Notes under the pieces: generated by a model
The model's database searches: none
What the model was told of the DNA's origin: nothing
The model's input: the letters and a program-made list of their open reading frames with translations, nothing else
NCBI GenBank assembly: GCA_016110215.1
Contig: JADWQD010000012.1
Coordinates: forward strand, 620,001 to 684,000
DNA: 64,000 nucleotides
Direction: 5' to 3'
Origin: Capronia americana
Lineage: Eukaryota > Ascomycota > Eurotiomycetes > Chaetothyriales > Herpotrichiellaceae
Made by a program: the position numbers and the translations under genes
Shown: positions 1 through 10,483 of the stretch, one piece after another
Position numbering within the stretch: the first letter of the stretch is position 1
Layout: each line of letters begins with the position of its first letter

Positions 1-2
1 CC

Positions 3-719
3 ATACTGGGGAAACGCCCAGCTCAGATATGGCCGGAGTCCATAACCACGTTGACGGAACGCGGACTCCATACACTCGACGAGGAAGCCGAATGTTTGCT
101 GTCAGAGCTGGGCATAGGATTCAGCACGTTCAAATTTAACGAGAGTCTTGGAGAGGTTTTGCAGCTGATGTGCGATCTGACCGTCGCGCTTGACCACCAT
201 GTTCGAGGGGGGATGCGTCCGCCAGAAATGTCGGACATTATATTGCAGCGGAATGCCGTGCAGAACAAGCTGCTCTGGATGAAGCCTCTGAAGGAAGACC
301 CGCCCGACTGCCTCGATACACTTGACAATATCATACGCATAAACGCCAATATCTTCAGCGACATGGTGCTTTTCCCGCTCAGTCCGGCCACTGGAATCAA
401 GCCACGGCTGGCCGCTGAACTGCGCAGGTGCTTGAAGTCTCCGGTTCTTGACATCGAGGACTACGGGCCACCGTCGAGCATCTTTCTGTGGGTGCTAACC
501 CTCGGCGGGATTGCAGCCTCCTTTACGAGACATCGGGGGTGGTATGTTGAGAAGATTGCGGAGCACTATGGTCATTTACTGTGTGATCTTCCCACCATGG
601 TGGGGCGCATGTCCGCGTTCTTGTGGTGGAAGGACGTCTGTGATGAGCCTGCAAAACTGCTGTGGACACAGGCATTGGAAGTGTACAACGAAGAGCAAGC
701 CGCATCGGCCGAGTACTGA
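3..719 (+). CDS. Fungal transcription-factor-like protein, C-terminal part (5' truncated by window)
   Basis: The frame is open from the left edge and ends with TGA at 717-719, giving about 238 residues; the 5' part, including any DNA-binding domain, lies outside the window. The protein is mostly helical, without a signal peptide. It has the hydrophobic and tryptophan-rich tail common in fungal transcription-factor-like proteins: an 'FLWVLTLGGIAAS' segment around residue 170 and 'FLWWKDVCDEPAKLLW' near the end. The gene at 25397-27100 has a comparable tail ('LLWATIMTAWLVKG'), so both may belong to the same broad fungal-specific family. No catalytic motif is visible. The family call is by overall character only, and the target genes are unknown. 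Confidence 0.6.
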   Translation: MLGKRPAQIWPESITTLTERGLHTLDEEAECLLSELGIGFSTFKFNESLGEVLQLMCDLTVALDHHVRGGMRPPEMSDIILQRNAVQNKLLWMKPLKEDPPDCLDTLDNIIRINANIFSDMVLFPLSPATGIKPRLAAELRRCLKSPVLDIEDYGPPSSIFLWVLTLGGIAASFTRHRGWYVEKIAEHYGHLLCDLPTMVGRMSAFLWWKDVCDEPAKLLWTQALEVYNEEQAASAEY

Positions 720-3700
720 CACGGTCAATGAGCCCGAACGGCACCATCGTTTGTGGTTTGAGAGATTCGACCACGCATGGGTGCATGTGCCATTACGAGC
801 CGTAGCCACCTACCCTCGAGTGATGTTTGAGCACTTGCAGGGCGTCAGTCTCGGGCAGCTCGTGCAAGCAGACAACTTGTACGACACCAGCCTGCTGCGC
901 CACAGTCTCCAGCGCCGTCGTAAGTATCACTACGCATACTCTGTACGTTACAGGGTCTCATGATCGAGAATTACAGCTTCAAAGGGCAAGATTTTTGCTC
1001 GCTTCCAAGCTCGGCTTCGGCTGTTTTGATCTGTCTGGTCACAGAAGCGACCACGATCACGATCAAGATCAAGATCAAGTGATGCTATGTGCTCGTCTCA
1101 AGAAGCCCAAGCGCTGGGATCTGTCGTAATTGATCGGCCGAAGCTTTGATGTCCATCAGGTTTGACAGCTGACATCAATGGTCAAACGACGCATCATCCC
1201 ACATGGCGGGTTGCGGAGTAGAATGGAATGTGCATCGCATCGACGTAGGCCAAGATGCTCTCCATCGTGTCTGTCCCCTGGCTGTCGAGAACTCATCATC
1301 AGATTGCGCAGATGATAGCAAATCCATCGCATGCTCAATACGGTGTACACGAGCAAGGACAGACATGTCAATGGCCATCTCAAGCACAACTGCCTGCCTG
1401 CCTCCATTGGCGCTAGTTCTCACGATTTCCTCACCTCAGATCAACGTTGCGGTGGGATGAGTGCAAGTTTGGCGGTCACCGATCACGACCACTAGTCACT
1501 TCGTCTCTGACAAATTAATACGGAGGAGCCTCGAGACTCATTCCTTGCTGGCCAGGTCTGTCCACTTTCAGCCTCGCAAGCCGCAAGCAAGCAACGTTGC
1601 TATCACTGATGGTGAGCCGGACAGCGCGCGCTGCTGCAGGTCAGCACTCAACGCCCCGATGATCATGCCGAGTACACCACGCTTCCAGTATGTATCATCC
1701 TTCCACTCTTGTCAAAAGAGTCACTTCGTAAGTATTCCACCGGGACCATCTGCGCGGCCGCACCTCCCTGCCGATTTCACTACCGGCGATGGTTCGATCA
1801 CTCGGTGGCATGAGCCCCAAGGAGCGACTGCACTTCCCTATCATTCGATCCCGGCCCTTCACGGATCATTTTCCGCGCCATGGTCCCATCGCCCAGCCGA
1901 AACATCTCCGAACGGATCTTGCATATACCCCCTTTCTGGACATAATGCTGTGGCATCTGTGTGGTCGGATCTGATTCAACGCAAAATTTTGCCCACCGTC
2001 CGATGGGCTGGCTGCTGTCTCCTTGCGCGCGCGGAACACGCACCGCGAGCCTCGCGCGAGGCTGCCCTAATTGATGCGCAAAATGCGCAATACAAATCTT
2101 GGCCCGCAGGATTTCCGTACTCTGAACAACTCGCGCCGGATGGTTCTACCGGTATATACATCTTACGGGGTGTAATTTTCCAAGGTGTGTAAAGCGGCGG
2201 CAGGAGGAGTGAGTAGGCGGGTACTCGTACTCAGTAGATCTGGAAAGATTACGCAAGAGGCTGGCTACCCTGGCCGACCCGCCGCCTTGTGGTGACACGC
2301 CCTGCAGCCGGCGTGGATCATCTCAGATCCCCTTGGCTGGGGATCTGACGCCAACGCCGACGCGAGACAGATCAGGCCTGCGATGGCGAGAATTCTCCAG
2401 TGCGAAATGGCTCTCGTCTGGACTGTTTTTTCATGCATGTATGGACCCCTGCACCTGCACCTCCGCAAAGCAAACACCGTCGGTAGGCTCCATATGTCCG
2501 CACAGCGAGCCAGCGCCGACGTTGTCCGAGGTCGCTCCGGGCATCAAGGGCCTTCAGGTTCTGCGCCAGGATTTACTCCGACAGGCCACGCGCCTGCACA
2601 TCCGTGTGCATTGCATTGCTCGTATCGTGTGCATATATCTCTCACAAATTAACCGAACAGCCCAGTCTAGATCTGTTTGATCGCGTGTTGCGTGCTATGT
2701 GCGTACCGACGACTTGTCTACATTTGCCGGGCTACGTTCGGTCACAAGCTGAGGTACCACTACTACTAGTAACTGTATCTTCCAAAAGAAGAAATGAGTG
2801 AGTAACTCGCGAGAGCACCTGGGAGGACGGCCTCCGACGACGTCGCTGGCTTTTGCTCCATCGAGTAACGAACTGCGTGCTACCTAACTACTTACTTACT
2901 CCCTCACCGAATTTCAGAAAAAGTACTCGGTACTTGTAGATCTGGCCCCAAATCCCGTCAGCACCGGGCCAGCCATGCGCTTCGCGGACCACAAGTAGGC
3001 GGACAGACAGGCTACACTTCAAGTTGTATGTACATTCCCTCCCTCCTCCTGGATCACGTTGCACAGCTCGGTTGTACGAAGACGGAACTACCGTAGCCAA
3101 AGGCCACGAGATTATGAAGAAAAAGCGCGCAAAGATCACAAGATCGCAAGGCTCGGAGTGGATATCGTCACTGGTACACACTTGAGATCAAACAAGGCTG
3201 CCGCCTGTTGCGCTGGTCACCAGTTCAAGTTGGTTGCCGGATATCTTCGGCAGCCAAAAGTGCAAGTGGTGTTGAACGATTCGTCACTGTCGTCGTTGAA
3301 TCAATCACTCTCGCACTGTTCACGTCATCAACATCGACCTCGACCACCACTGCCAGCTACTACTACATACGCCCTTCAGTTTACCCTGGCTGCTCCGTAT
3401 ACGAGCTCAGTCTCGTCATATTGGTCCTCGTCATTTTCATTTTGTTCGCTCCGTCGGATGGCACAACGTTTCAGACGCACCGCAGTCTGGAACACAGCCA
3501 CACGGCACGCGTATACACGTGCACATTTCTACGAGCACCTCAATATCGCCATTACGACATTTCTCCCAATGTTTCTCGGGTCTGTCGTGCGGTTTAACCA
3601 CATACGTATAATACACACGCCCGAAGCGTCAGTCAGAGTTCCTTCCCATCCGCACTTCTTCAATGTCCGCGCGGATATACTTGTATACCTAGAGACTCGA

Positions 3701-4189
3701 AATTTACTTTACCTGTTAACTGAAGTTGGAACCAGCTGCATTTGGTGGACGAGTCGAGTCGGTGATAGGAGATGAAAGACCCCCAGAAATTCTTCTTGTG
3801 TATCATCATACAGTACATACGTAAGTATACAGTACTGTCTGCCTCAGAGGAAACTCTTTAGGTGGGTGGTAAGGAGGAGCAGGTATCTGCGCGAGATGGT
3901 TCTGCCTATCTCAGATGTATGTCCGCATAAGTACAGTACTTAGTATCCACCAATCTAAGATTGCTGGTGTTGGATCATGCAGGTTTGGTGATGCCTTTCG
4001 ACGGCAGCATACAGGGCAAGCACACACCGCAAGCACACAGGGCAGGAGAAGGGAAGAAAGACTCTTTGAGACTTTAAGTACATAGTATATTACTAACTAT
4101 ATAGTACGTCGCTACTATACTCCTAGTCCTTACCAGTACTATTTAGCAGTATTAAGTACAGTACATATATACTGGAGCCACCAGAAACT
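720..4189. other. Gene-poor spacer
   Basis: No reading frame here looks like a real gene. The longest (about 240 codons, + strand near 1461-2192 and 3059-3775) have non-ATG starts or random composition, with no family signature. Visible details are a short GATCAA/GATCAC hexamer run near 1051-1080, a 14-bp palindrome at 2049-2062, and several GTAC-rich stretches (GTACTCGTAC at 2221-2230; CAGTACATAC and AGTACAGTACT between 3800 and 3945). Confidence 0.5.
2049..2062. repeat. 14-bp perfect palindrome
   Basis: The sequence GCCTCGCGCGAGGC equals its own reverse complement. It sits in a locally GC-rich patch of CG dinucleotides within otherwise featureless DNA. It may bind a dimeric factor or be chance; nothing nearby gives it a function. 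Confidence 0.5.
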
Positions 4190-4625
4190 CGATACTGATA
4201 CTCGACGCTGATGCTCGATGCTGTGCCGATGCTTGGAGCTCGATCAAATACTCGATGCTTGATGCTGGTTCAATATAGTATCAACACCGTATCAGCACCT
4301 CATCAACACCTCATTAACACCGCATTAACACCGTATAAATACAGCATCAGAATAGTATTAGAACAGCATCAGAACAGCATCAGAACAGCATTAGAACAGT
4401 ATTAATTTAGTATAGATACGGATTTAAACTGTATAGGACTGTAGAAGGCCTATATAGTACTTCTCGGATCCTTCTTAGATGCTTCTCGAATACAGTACTT
4501 ATATTTAATACTTCTTAAAGAAGTATTACAGTCCTTAACCTTTATTAAGACGGTATTAAGATAATATTAAGAAGTTATTAAGAAGTTATTAATACCGATT
4601 TAAGCTACTAGTAGGTACTAGGGGG
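4190..4625. repeat. Diverged minisatellite with 11-bp period
   Basis: Consecutive 11-nt units can be read directly. From 4270 they run TCAATATAGTA, TCAACACCGTA, TCAGCACCTCA, TCAACACCTCA, TTAACACCGCA, TTAACACCGTA, TAAATACAGCA, TCAGAATAGTA, TTAGAACAGCA, TCAGAACAGCA, TCAGAACAGCA, TTAGAACAGTA, TTAATTTAGTA, to 4412. The same period returns at 4459-4491 (ACTTCTCGGAT, CCTTCTTAGAT, GCTTCTCGAAT) and at 4544-4598 (ATTAAGACGGT, ATTAAGATAAT, ATTAAGAAGTT twice, ATTAATACCGA). A GC-richer form with GATGCT words precedes it from about 4190. Neighbouring units resemble each other more than distant ones, as expected for slippage-driven expansion. Eleven is not a multiple of three, so this is not coding. Confidence 0.85.
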
Positions 4626-5170
4626 CTGGCAGTACTGTACTTATATATACACCGGAACTATCAGAGAACCGCACTCTTACTATTATAGTATTATAGTATA
4701 CTATTACAGCTTCTGAACTCTCAGCTCCAATAAAGTATAGTAGCGGAGTACTATATAGTAGGATAGCTCTCCCAGAAGGGTGCTGGCCTAGGTTAGGAGT
4801 GGTCTAGTACTAAGCTAAAGGTGGTCTGGGACCGAACTGGTGGTGATGTCGGATTAAACTAAGGTGGTCTATAGACTGGATTAGAAGTGAAATACTAAGG
4901 TGATCTAAAGGTAGTTTAAGCTACTCCAGCCCTAATTTTAGGCGTTAAATCAGCTATAACCACGAATCAATCTAGGGCTGTTTTAGTGAGGTAGCCTAAT
5001 CTAGAGTGATATAGATATCTAAAATTAAGCTGGTACTAGACTAGGACCGGACTAAGAGCGGATTAGCTTATATATATTTATATATAAAGGTCTTATATAT
5101 AGTGTAGTATATATATACTAGTAGTACCTATATAATCTAATTAGTCTCTTAGCGACACGGTTATCACTAC
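4626..5170. other. AT-rich island, no gene
   Basis: This continues the AT-rich tract with many TATATA and TAGTAC words (for example around 5065-5125) and a loosely repeated GTGGTCT word near 4798, 4826, 4865 and, as GTGATCT, 4901. Stop codons are dense in all frames. It could be the remains of an old transposable element or simply mutated spacer; no terminal repeats or coding relics were recognised. Confidence 0.5.
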
Positions 5171-8100
5171 AATATTCTTGTGTAGGAGTACAAAAATCGC
5201 TGAAAATGGATTAGCTCCTTCAGTCCCACGCCTGACCTAACCGAAAACTGCCTAGTGCCGCTAAGTACTTATACTGTAGTAGTATGGACTGCTGTGGTGT
5301 ATGCCGGGCTGAGATCAACATCTTCAGGGTCCTTGCCGCTGAGGTAACCAGACAGAGCATCGATCCTGCCGCAACCAATAGTCAAGAGTGCTCCACCACG
5401 AACATCGAAATACTGTAGTACAAAGTGAAATGGGCACTCACGCAGGCATTGAGTGGGCCCAAGAACGTCCATCGGACTTGCGGGACAGCGGGAACAGGTA
5501 CATCATACTAAGATGCACGATTGAGGACTATGTAATACTGTATTTGGCTTGACTCTCTGGGTCCTGGATCGGGCGACCTAAAACTTAAAGTTTCAATTCG
5601 TACATCAGTTCGGGTTCAAGTGAATGTCGGTAGGAAGGGACAGAGCCTCGGAGGTTGCGGCTGCTGGCTTGGGTGGCTGGTGGCCCAGAACTTCAATGTT
5701 CTTTCTGTCTCGCTCAGCATTGATTCTATTTCCATGCTCCGAAGTCAAGGTCGTATCTGAGATCTAAAGTCGTAAGGTGACGGCGGTGTCGACGCTAGGG
5801 GTTTCGAGACGCATCTTGTCTCCGCAGGTCCTTCTGTTCCGATCGGATTCGGCGACTTGAGATGCACACACGATCTGAGAAAGCCCAAGTCGGCATTTGC
5901 ATTTGTGCAGTTGCTCCGTCCTTTCCCGGCGTACGAGGATGCCTGGAACGTTGGCAGCCTGCCCTCATTAGGGTTCGTGTACAAACGTTACCTTGCCGGG
6001 AACACGGCCGTATGTCCTTCCTTACATTACCTGACAAAGTCGCAAATGTTAGGTGGGATACTGTGGATGTGCAAATAAACATGTCAGCGAGTTTAGGAGC
6101 ATGAGTGATCAACTTGAAGTTCAAGTCCGAAGTCCTCGTCGGCATTTGAATTTACGTCCGCAAAGGCGCGCTTTGTCAGCTCACGAGGTCGGAGGACTAC
6201 ATCCGAGGAGGGCAGGACTTGACCTTTATTTCCGGAAAGGGCATTTGCACGATATTATGCAAGCTCACTGAAGCGCGCAGACTTCAAGTTGTCGGGCAGA
6301 CCTTTGGTGCGAAAGCCCGACTGAGCGGCCGGGACGGCAATGCTCGTTGTGGTACTCCATTTCGATCAAGAGTAGCGAGGCAATGCCTGCAGAAGGAAAT
6401 TTGGTGTAAGGACGGACGTCACCGACCGTGCCTGCTACGTCCGTTCGTCGCGTCGCCTACTTGACTTGGGAAGGAACGATCATGGAGTCTGTCGTCCGTC
6501 CGACGGCGGGAATTACGTGTTGTTCGAAGGCAAGAACATTGAATTTCTCCCCTTGGTAATCCTCAGCCCTGCAAGCGAAGCGCGCGAGCTGCGAGTTGCC
6601 ATCGGTGTGGATGCAGTCGTATGAGAGTGCAGTTGCTGCAACCCAAAGCCTCGAACGAAAGGACTTGCATGATATGCGGAACTCGTGACGAACCTTGCAT
6701 AAACCCGCCGTCGACATGCTAGAGATACTAGCTAGATGCACTCATTTCCAAGCAGGCTGAGGTAGGACGAAAGAGCCTTGCAGGTTTCGCGATGTGCAGA
6801 ATGTCCGTGGACAAGCTGTCGGGCGCGGAGCCTGTAACCCTAACCCTAGTTAACCACATACAAGCCCCTTTGACTTCGGGTTCGCTTTCGGTCGCCTAGC
6901 AGAATCCCACCGCATCGAGGGACTGACTGACTGAACAACTTATGGATTAATCAGTGACCTCGGGTTGGATCCCAGACCAGAATAATTACTTACTCTCTGG
7001 TTGACGCGGCCTTGGCGGCGTCAATAGACATGTATGCCTAGATCCATCCTCCCAGCCGGTCTCCAAAGCACATGGTACGGTGTGACACACCGCAACTATC
7101 GGGAACCAGGGTCGGTCGCCGGACATGGAAATACCATCCTACCAGTAAGAGCAACTTATTGATGTCCCCTACAATCCGCCACCGCTTGGGCGGCCTGGTC
7201 CTGTAGTTGCAGAGTGTTCATTTGCTCACTGGGCCAGCATTCTTTACCCTCCAAGATCGCACGCTCTCATCTACAACGGGTATGCGTTCAAGGGGTCTAG
7301 AGCGCCACGCAACCTGCTGTCGTGGAGAGGCTACAAGGCAGGCCATGGACACTTGGTGTCCAACACGGCCGTGCTGGATGAGTAATAGTGTGAAGTGACG
7401 GTGATCTCGGCGTATGAAGGCGGCGGAGGCCAAGGCCGTAATTACGACGTCGCCCCTTCCCCAGAAAGTGCAGACTGCGGCGCGGAGAGTTCCCTCGGTG
7501 TCTCCAGGGAGGAGCAATGCCGGGAGGTGTTGATAAATCCTGAAGGCTGATTACGTGTCCGCCGGTGGTCGTCGTCGTTCAACGGCCTCCGGATGACTAC
7601 ACTACTAGTGCGCACGAGGAGTACCGGACATGGAAACTTTCCCATTTCGGCTTGTGGTGCATATCAACCTGCGTTACCGGGAAGTCATCGTGCTGAATAC
7701 GACATGCAGAAGATATGGAAATCCGCCTAAATGATTAGAATTTCATCGTGGCATACCGAGTGAGTTCGCTTGAATGGACAATAATAGCAAACTCCGAGAA
7801 CAGGAGTGAAAGGCTGGCAAACGTGCTCGTGTCAGGGTGAGTGGGTTGAGGTGATGCTGTGCCAAAGTCGAAACCACCCAGGTCAGCCTCTCGAGTTCAG
7901 AAATGTCAGCTGTTCTCGATACAGTGCGCAACTGTATGAAGGACAAGACGAAAGAGCACGACTAGTTCATCAAAGAAGTAGGGACTGGACAAAAAGCAAA
8001 AGTGATAGCTCGTGTAGCAAATTCCTTTCATTACAGAGCCAGCTAGCAGCTCCGTTGCATCATGCCATAATTGCATATATCCCGACCCATGACCTGACCT

Positions 8101-8815
8101 CATACACAAGACATCATCATGGTGACATATGAACAAGCTGTTGTACAGTCTATCGGTGCAGTAAAAGATCTGATGCAATGCGCTCTGGCGCAGTCATTTT
8201 GCCCACCCATAGGCACTCGCCGGTGCCGACTCTTTGCTCATGACTCTTCAAATGAAAAAACCCAGTGCGATCAAAAACAAAAACAACATTTTTTTTCACC
8301 CATTGCAAAATGATCCCCCCATGCCAAATCGAACCCCGAACCAGCCTTTGCAGTGTCATGCAAGCATGCGTATCCCTGATCTCATTCCTGCCTGACGCCA
8401 TGCTTCATCCGGAAATGTCTTCGGCGCTATTTTCACCCCCGCTAACCGAACCCTAATCGTTCATGATGTCATACGTCATTCTTGAGCTTGCTGACTTAAG
8501 CGACAACGCCAAACTGAAAGGAAAAATTCTCGCCCCGAAAAATCCCTCCGCGAGAAAGCCACGCGGTAACCACTGCCACAAAAAGCAACGCGAGGCCTTT
8601 TTGGGGTTTCCCGTATAGTCGTACATGGTGCGAAAGAGTAGTGTTTGCGTACTGCGTGGCTTGCGTCGGACTTGGCCCAAGTCCGGGTCTTCGTAAAGTG
8701 GTCAGGCAACGGGCGTATTGTCCGGTTCCGCCCTTCGTTCGCAAATTGCTCAGCGGCTGTCCGATGATGGCTGACTCAGTCGCAACACCGTTCAGCCGTG
8801 AATACCCCAGTCGCT
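5171..8815. other. Gene-poor spacer with short telomere-like motif
   Basis: No supported gene. Frames of 60-120 codons are scattered on both strands without family resemblance. At 6835-6849 the sequence TAACCCTAACCCTAG contains just over two copies of the telomeric hexamer. The last few hundred bases are probably the 3' UTR and terminator region of the C2H2 gene that ends at 8816 on the minus strand. Confidence 0.5.
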
Positions 8816-10483
8816 TCACTTTGCGCTCTTGCGCTTTTGCTTGCCAACCCAGTCAACGTCAGGGTGGACCACGCGCATGTGTCGTGTAAGCGCATCGTTA
8901 CGTGAGAAGGTCTTCTCCTCCGTGCACAAGTGGCAGCGGACCTTTAGCTTGCGATTGTTGTGAATCGTGTCCTCATGCCTTGTGAGATCGTAAGGCCGGG
9001 AGAAGATGGAGTTGCAGGGCTTGCCCGTGCTAGGATTGATTCGGTCGCATCGGTGGGGTCCAGCTTGCGAGTTGCGCAGAGCCAGGTTAGGTGAGCCCGA
9101 AGGTGACACCTGTCTGTGGCCTTCCCTCTTGTGTTTCTGAAGCTTGGCCGGCGTATCGAACCTCAAGTGACAACCGTGATACGTACAGGAATAAGTGCCT
9201 GAGTCAGAGGATGTGTCGACTGGCCGCTGCTGTTGTGTCTGTTGGTGCTGAGGCGCAGCAGTTTGCATCTGCGGCTGGAGCCTAGGCTTCTGCATCGACT
9301 GCTGACTGCCAGAAGGTTCCGACGCTTCGTCTGCCGTCGATTCCATCGAGATCATGTGAGCTGGAAAATCTGGGGTGACGTCTTGCACTCCTGCCTGCGT
9401 AGACTGCCGCGATGGCTGACTGACGAAGGGATATTGTTGCGGCATTTGCATGGATGGTTCGTTCGCTGGCGTGTAAAAACTGGAAAGATTCGACGGGTTT
9501 CTACGATTCGCGAACATAGATTGTGACTGGTCTGGAGCAAACAGTGGTGTCGCGTGATCATCGATGTCATGCTCGTCTAGCATCAACTCCTTCGGTGATA
9601 TCGAGGTTCGTTGTTTCTGGAGCGTGGGTTGCGGTCGATGTGTCGGCGCGGGCATGCCATAAGGCGAGTTCTGCCTGAAGGGGGACTTGTCCCGGGGATT
9701 CGACGTAGGCGAGTTTGTCCGTAGGTGATCTTGTTGTGCGGCCTGGAGTCTCTCGGCCATCATGTTCTGCCTGTGAGAATTGATGGTCAAACGCTGCATG
9801 TTCTGCTGGGGCGCTTGAGGAAAGGCCATCGGATTGGCAAAATGCTGGTCAGGAAAGACATCCTGTAATGATTGCTGGTAGGCGTTGGAGTATCCTGACT
9901 CGAATTGTAAGTAATCGATCATGTCGTCGATTGCGCTCTTGGTCTCACCATATTCGCGCTTCACGTCGTACTCGGGCTCATATGTAGTATGCGGTGTCGC
10001 AGGAGAATTGTGACTCATTGTAGACACCGACTGAGGCGCAGACAGCGCGTACGACGCACGCTCATCGGCGCCTGTCGATTGTATCCTCCTCATGTCGACG
10101 GGACCAAAATTTGCAGGGTACATCATTGCAGAGTCTGACTTGGCGGTGTGTGGAGTTTGTGAGTAGTCGAAGTCGTAGGCAGGTGGAAAACTCGAGTCAG
10201 ATGTGGCGACGATGTGGGGGTATATAGTATTGTGGTTGAGAGGCGAAGGCGGGCCAACCGACGTTACAGAGGATCCCGACGAATCTCGTTTGTGGAATCT
10301 CTGGTCTTGAAAGTTCTTTGGCAGCGCGCTCAAGTATCCCCCCGGGCTGCTATAGCCGTCATTCCATCCACCCACCAGCGCAGCTTGGGCTAGCATGGGT
10401 GGTTGTGTCGAGGGTGTCGGTGTAGGACTGGACTTCTGTATGCGCACCGTGGGACTCTGTGATTGCGATGTCGTTGATTGCAT
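8816..10483 (-). CDS. C2H2 zinc-finger transcription factor, Rpn4-like
   Basis: An uninterrupted 555-residue frame starts at the ATG at 10483; the frame stays open a little further upstream but has no ATG there. The first 430 residues are low-complexity (Ser, Gln, Pro) with an acidic patch 'DDMIDYLQFESG'. Three zinc fingers sit at the C-terminus: residues 433-456 (C-x4-C-x12-H-x4-H, 'CTYHGC...HKREGH'), 479-508 (an unusual finger with a long Cys-Cys spacer, 'CDRINPSTGKPC', then H...H) and 517-540 ('CHLC...HMRVVH'). A basic tail 'KQKRKSAK' could be a nuclear localisation signal. This arrangement resembles proteins annotated in Aspergillus and relatives as Rpn4, activator of proteasome genes, but that is recalled similarity and not demonstrated. 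The promoter lies in the long spacer to the right. Confidence 0.8.
   Translation of the reverse strand: MQSTTSQSQSPTVRIQKSSPTPTPSTQPPMLAQAALVGGWNDGYSSPGGYLSALPKNFQDQRFHKRDSSGSSVTSVGPPSPLNHNTIYPHIVATSDSSFPPAYDFDYSQTPHTAKSDSAMMYPANFGPVDMRRIQSTGADERASYALSAPQSVSTMSHNSPATPHTTYEPEYDVKREYGETKSAIDDMIDYLQFESGYSNAYQQSLQDVFPDQHFANPMAFPQAPQQNMQRLTINSHRQNMMAERLQAAQQDHLRTNSPTSNPRDKSPFRQNSPYGMPAPTHRPQPTLQKQRTSISPKELMLDEHDIDDHATPLFAPDQSQSMFANRRNPSNLSSFYTPANEPSMQMPQQYPFVSQPSRQSTQAGVQDVTPDFPAHMISMESTADEASEPSGSQQSMQKPRLQPQMQTAAPQHQQTQQQRPVDTSSDSGTYSCTYHGCHLRFDTPAKLQKHKREGHRQVSPSGSPNLALRNSQAGPHRCDRINPSTGKPCNSIFSRPYDLTRHEDTIHNNRKLKVRCHLCTEEKTFSRNDALTRHMRVVHPDVDWVGKQKRKSAK

Noticed and set aside
720..925. Protein-like continuation in frame 1 after the first gene's stop, ending at a GTAAGT
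   Set aside because: The upstream gene already ends with a good tail and TGA at 719; no ATG or acceptor gives a coherent separate gene.
1461..2192. 243-codon plus-strand open frame
   Set aside because: It starts at GTG, has no ATG near its beginning, no domain or compositional sign of a real protein, and sits in the gene desert.
3059..3775. 238-codon plus-strand open frame
   Set aside because: Random-looking composition with no recognisable motif; competing frames overlap on the same strand.
8290..8380. Possible tRNA-like B box (GGGGTTCGATTTGG on the minus strand)
   Set aside because: No matching A box, acceptor stem or T stem could be drawn.
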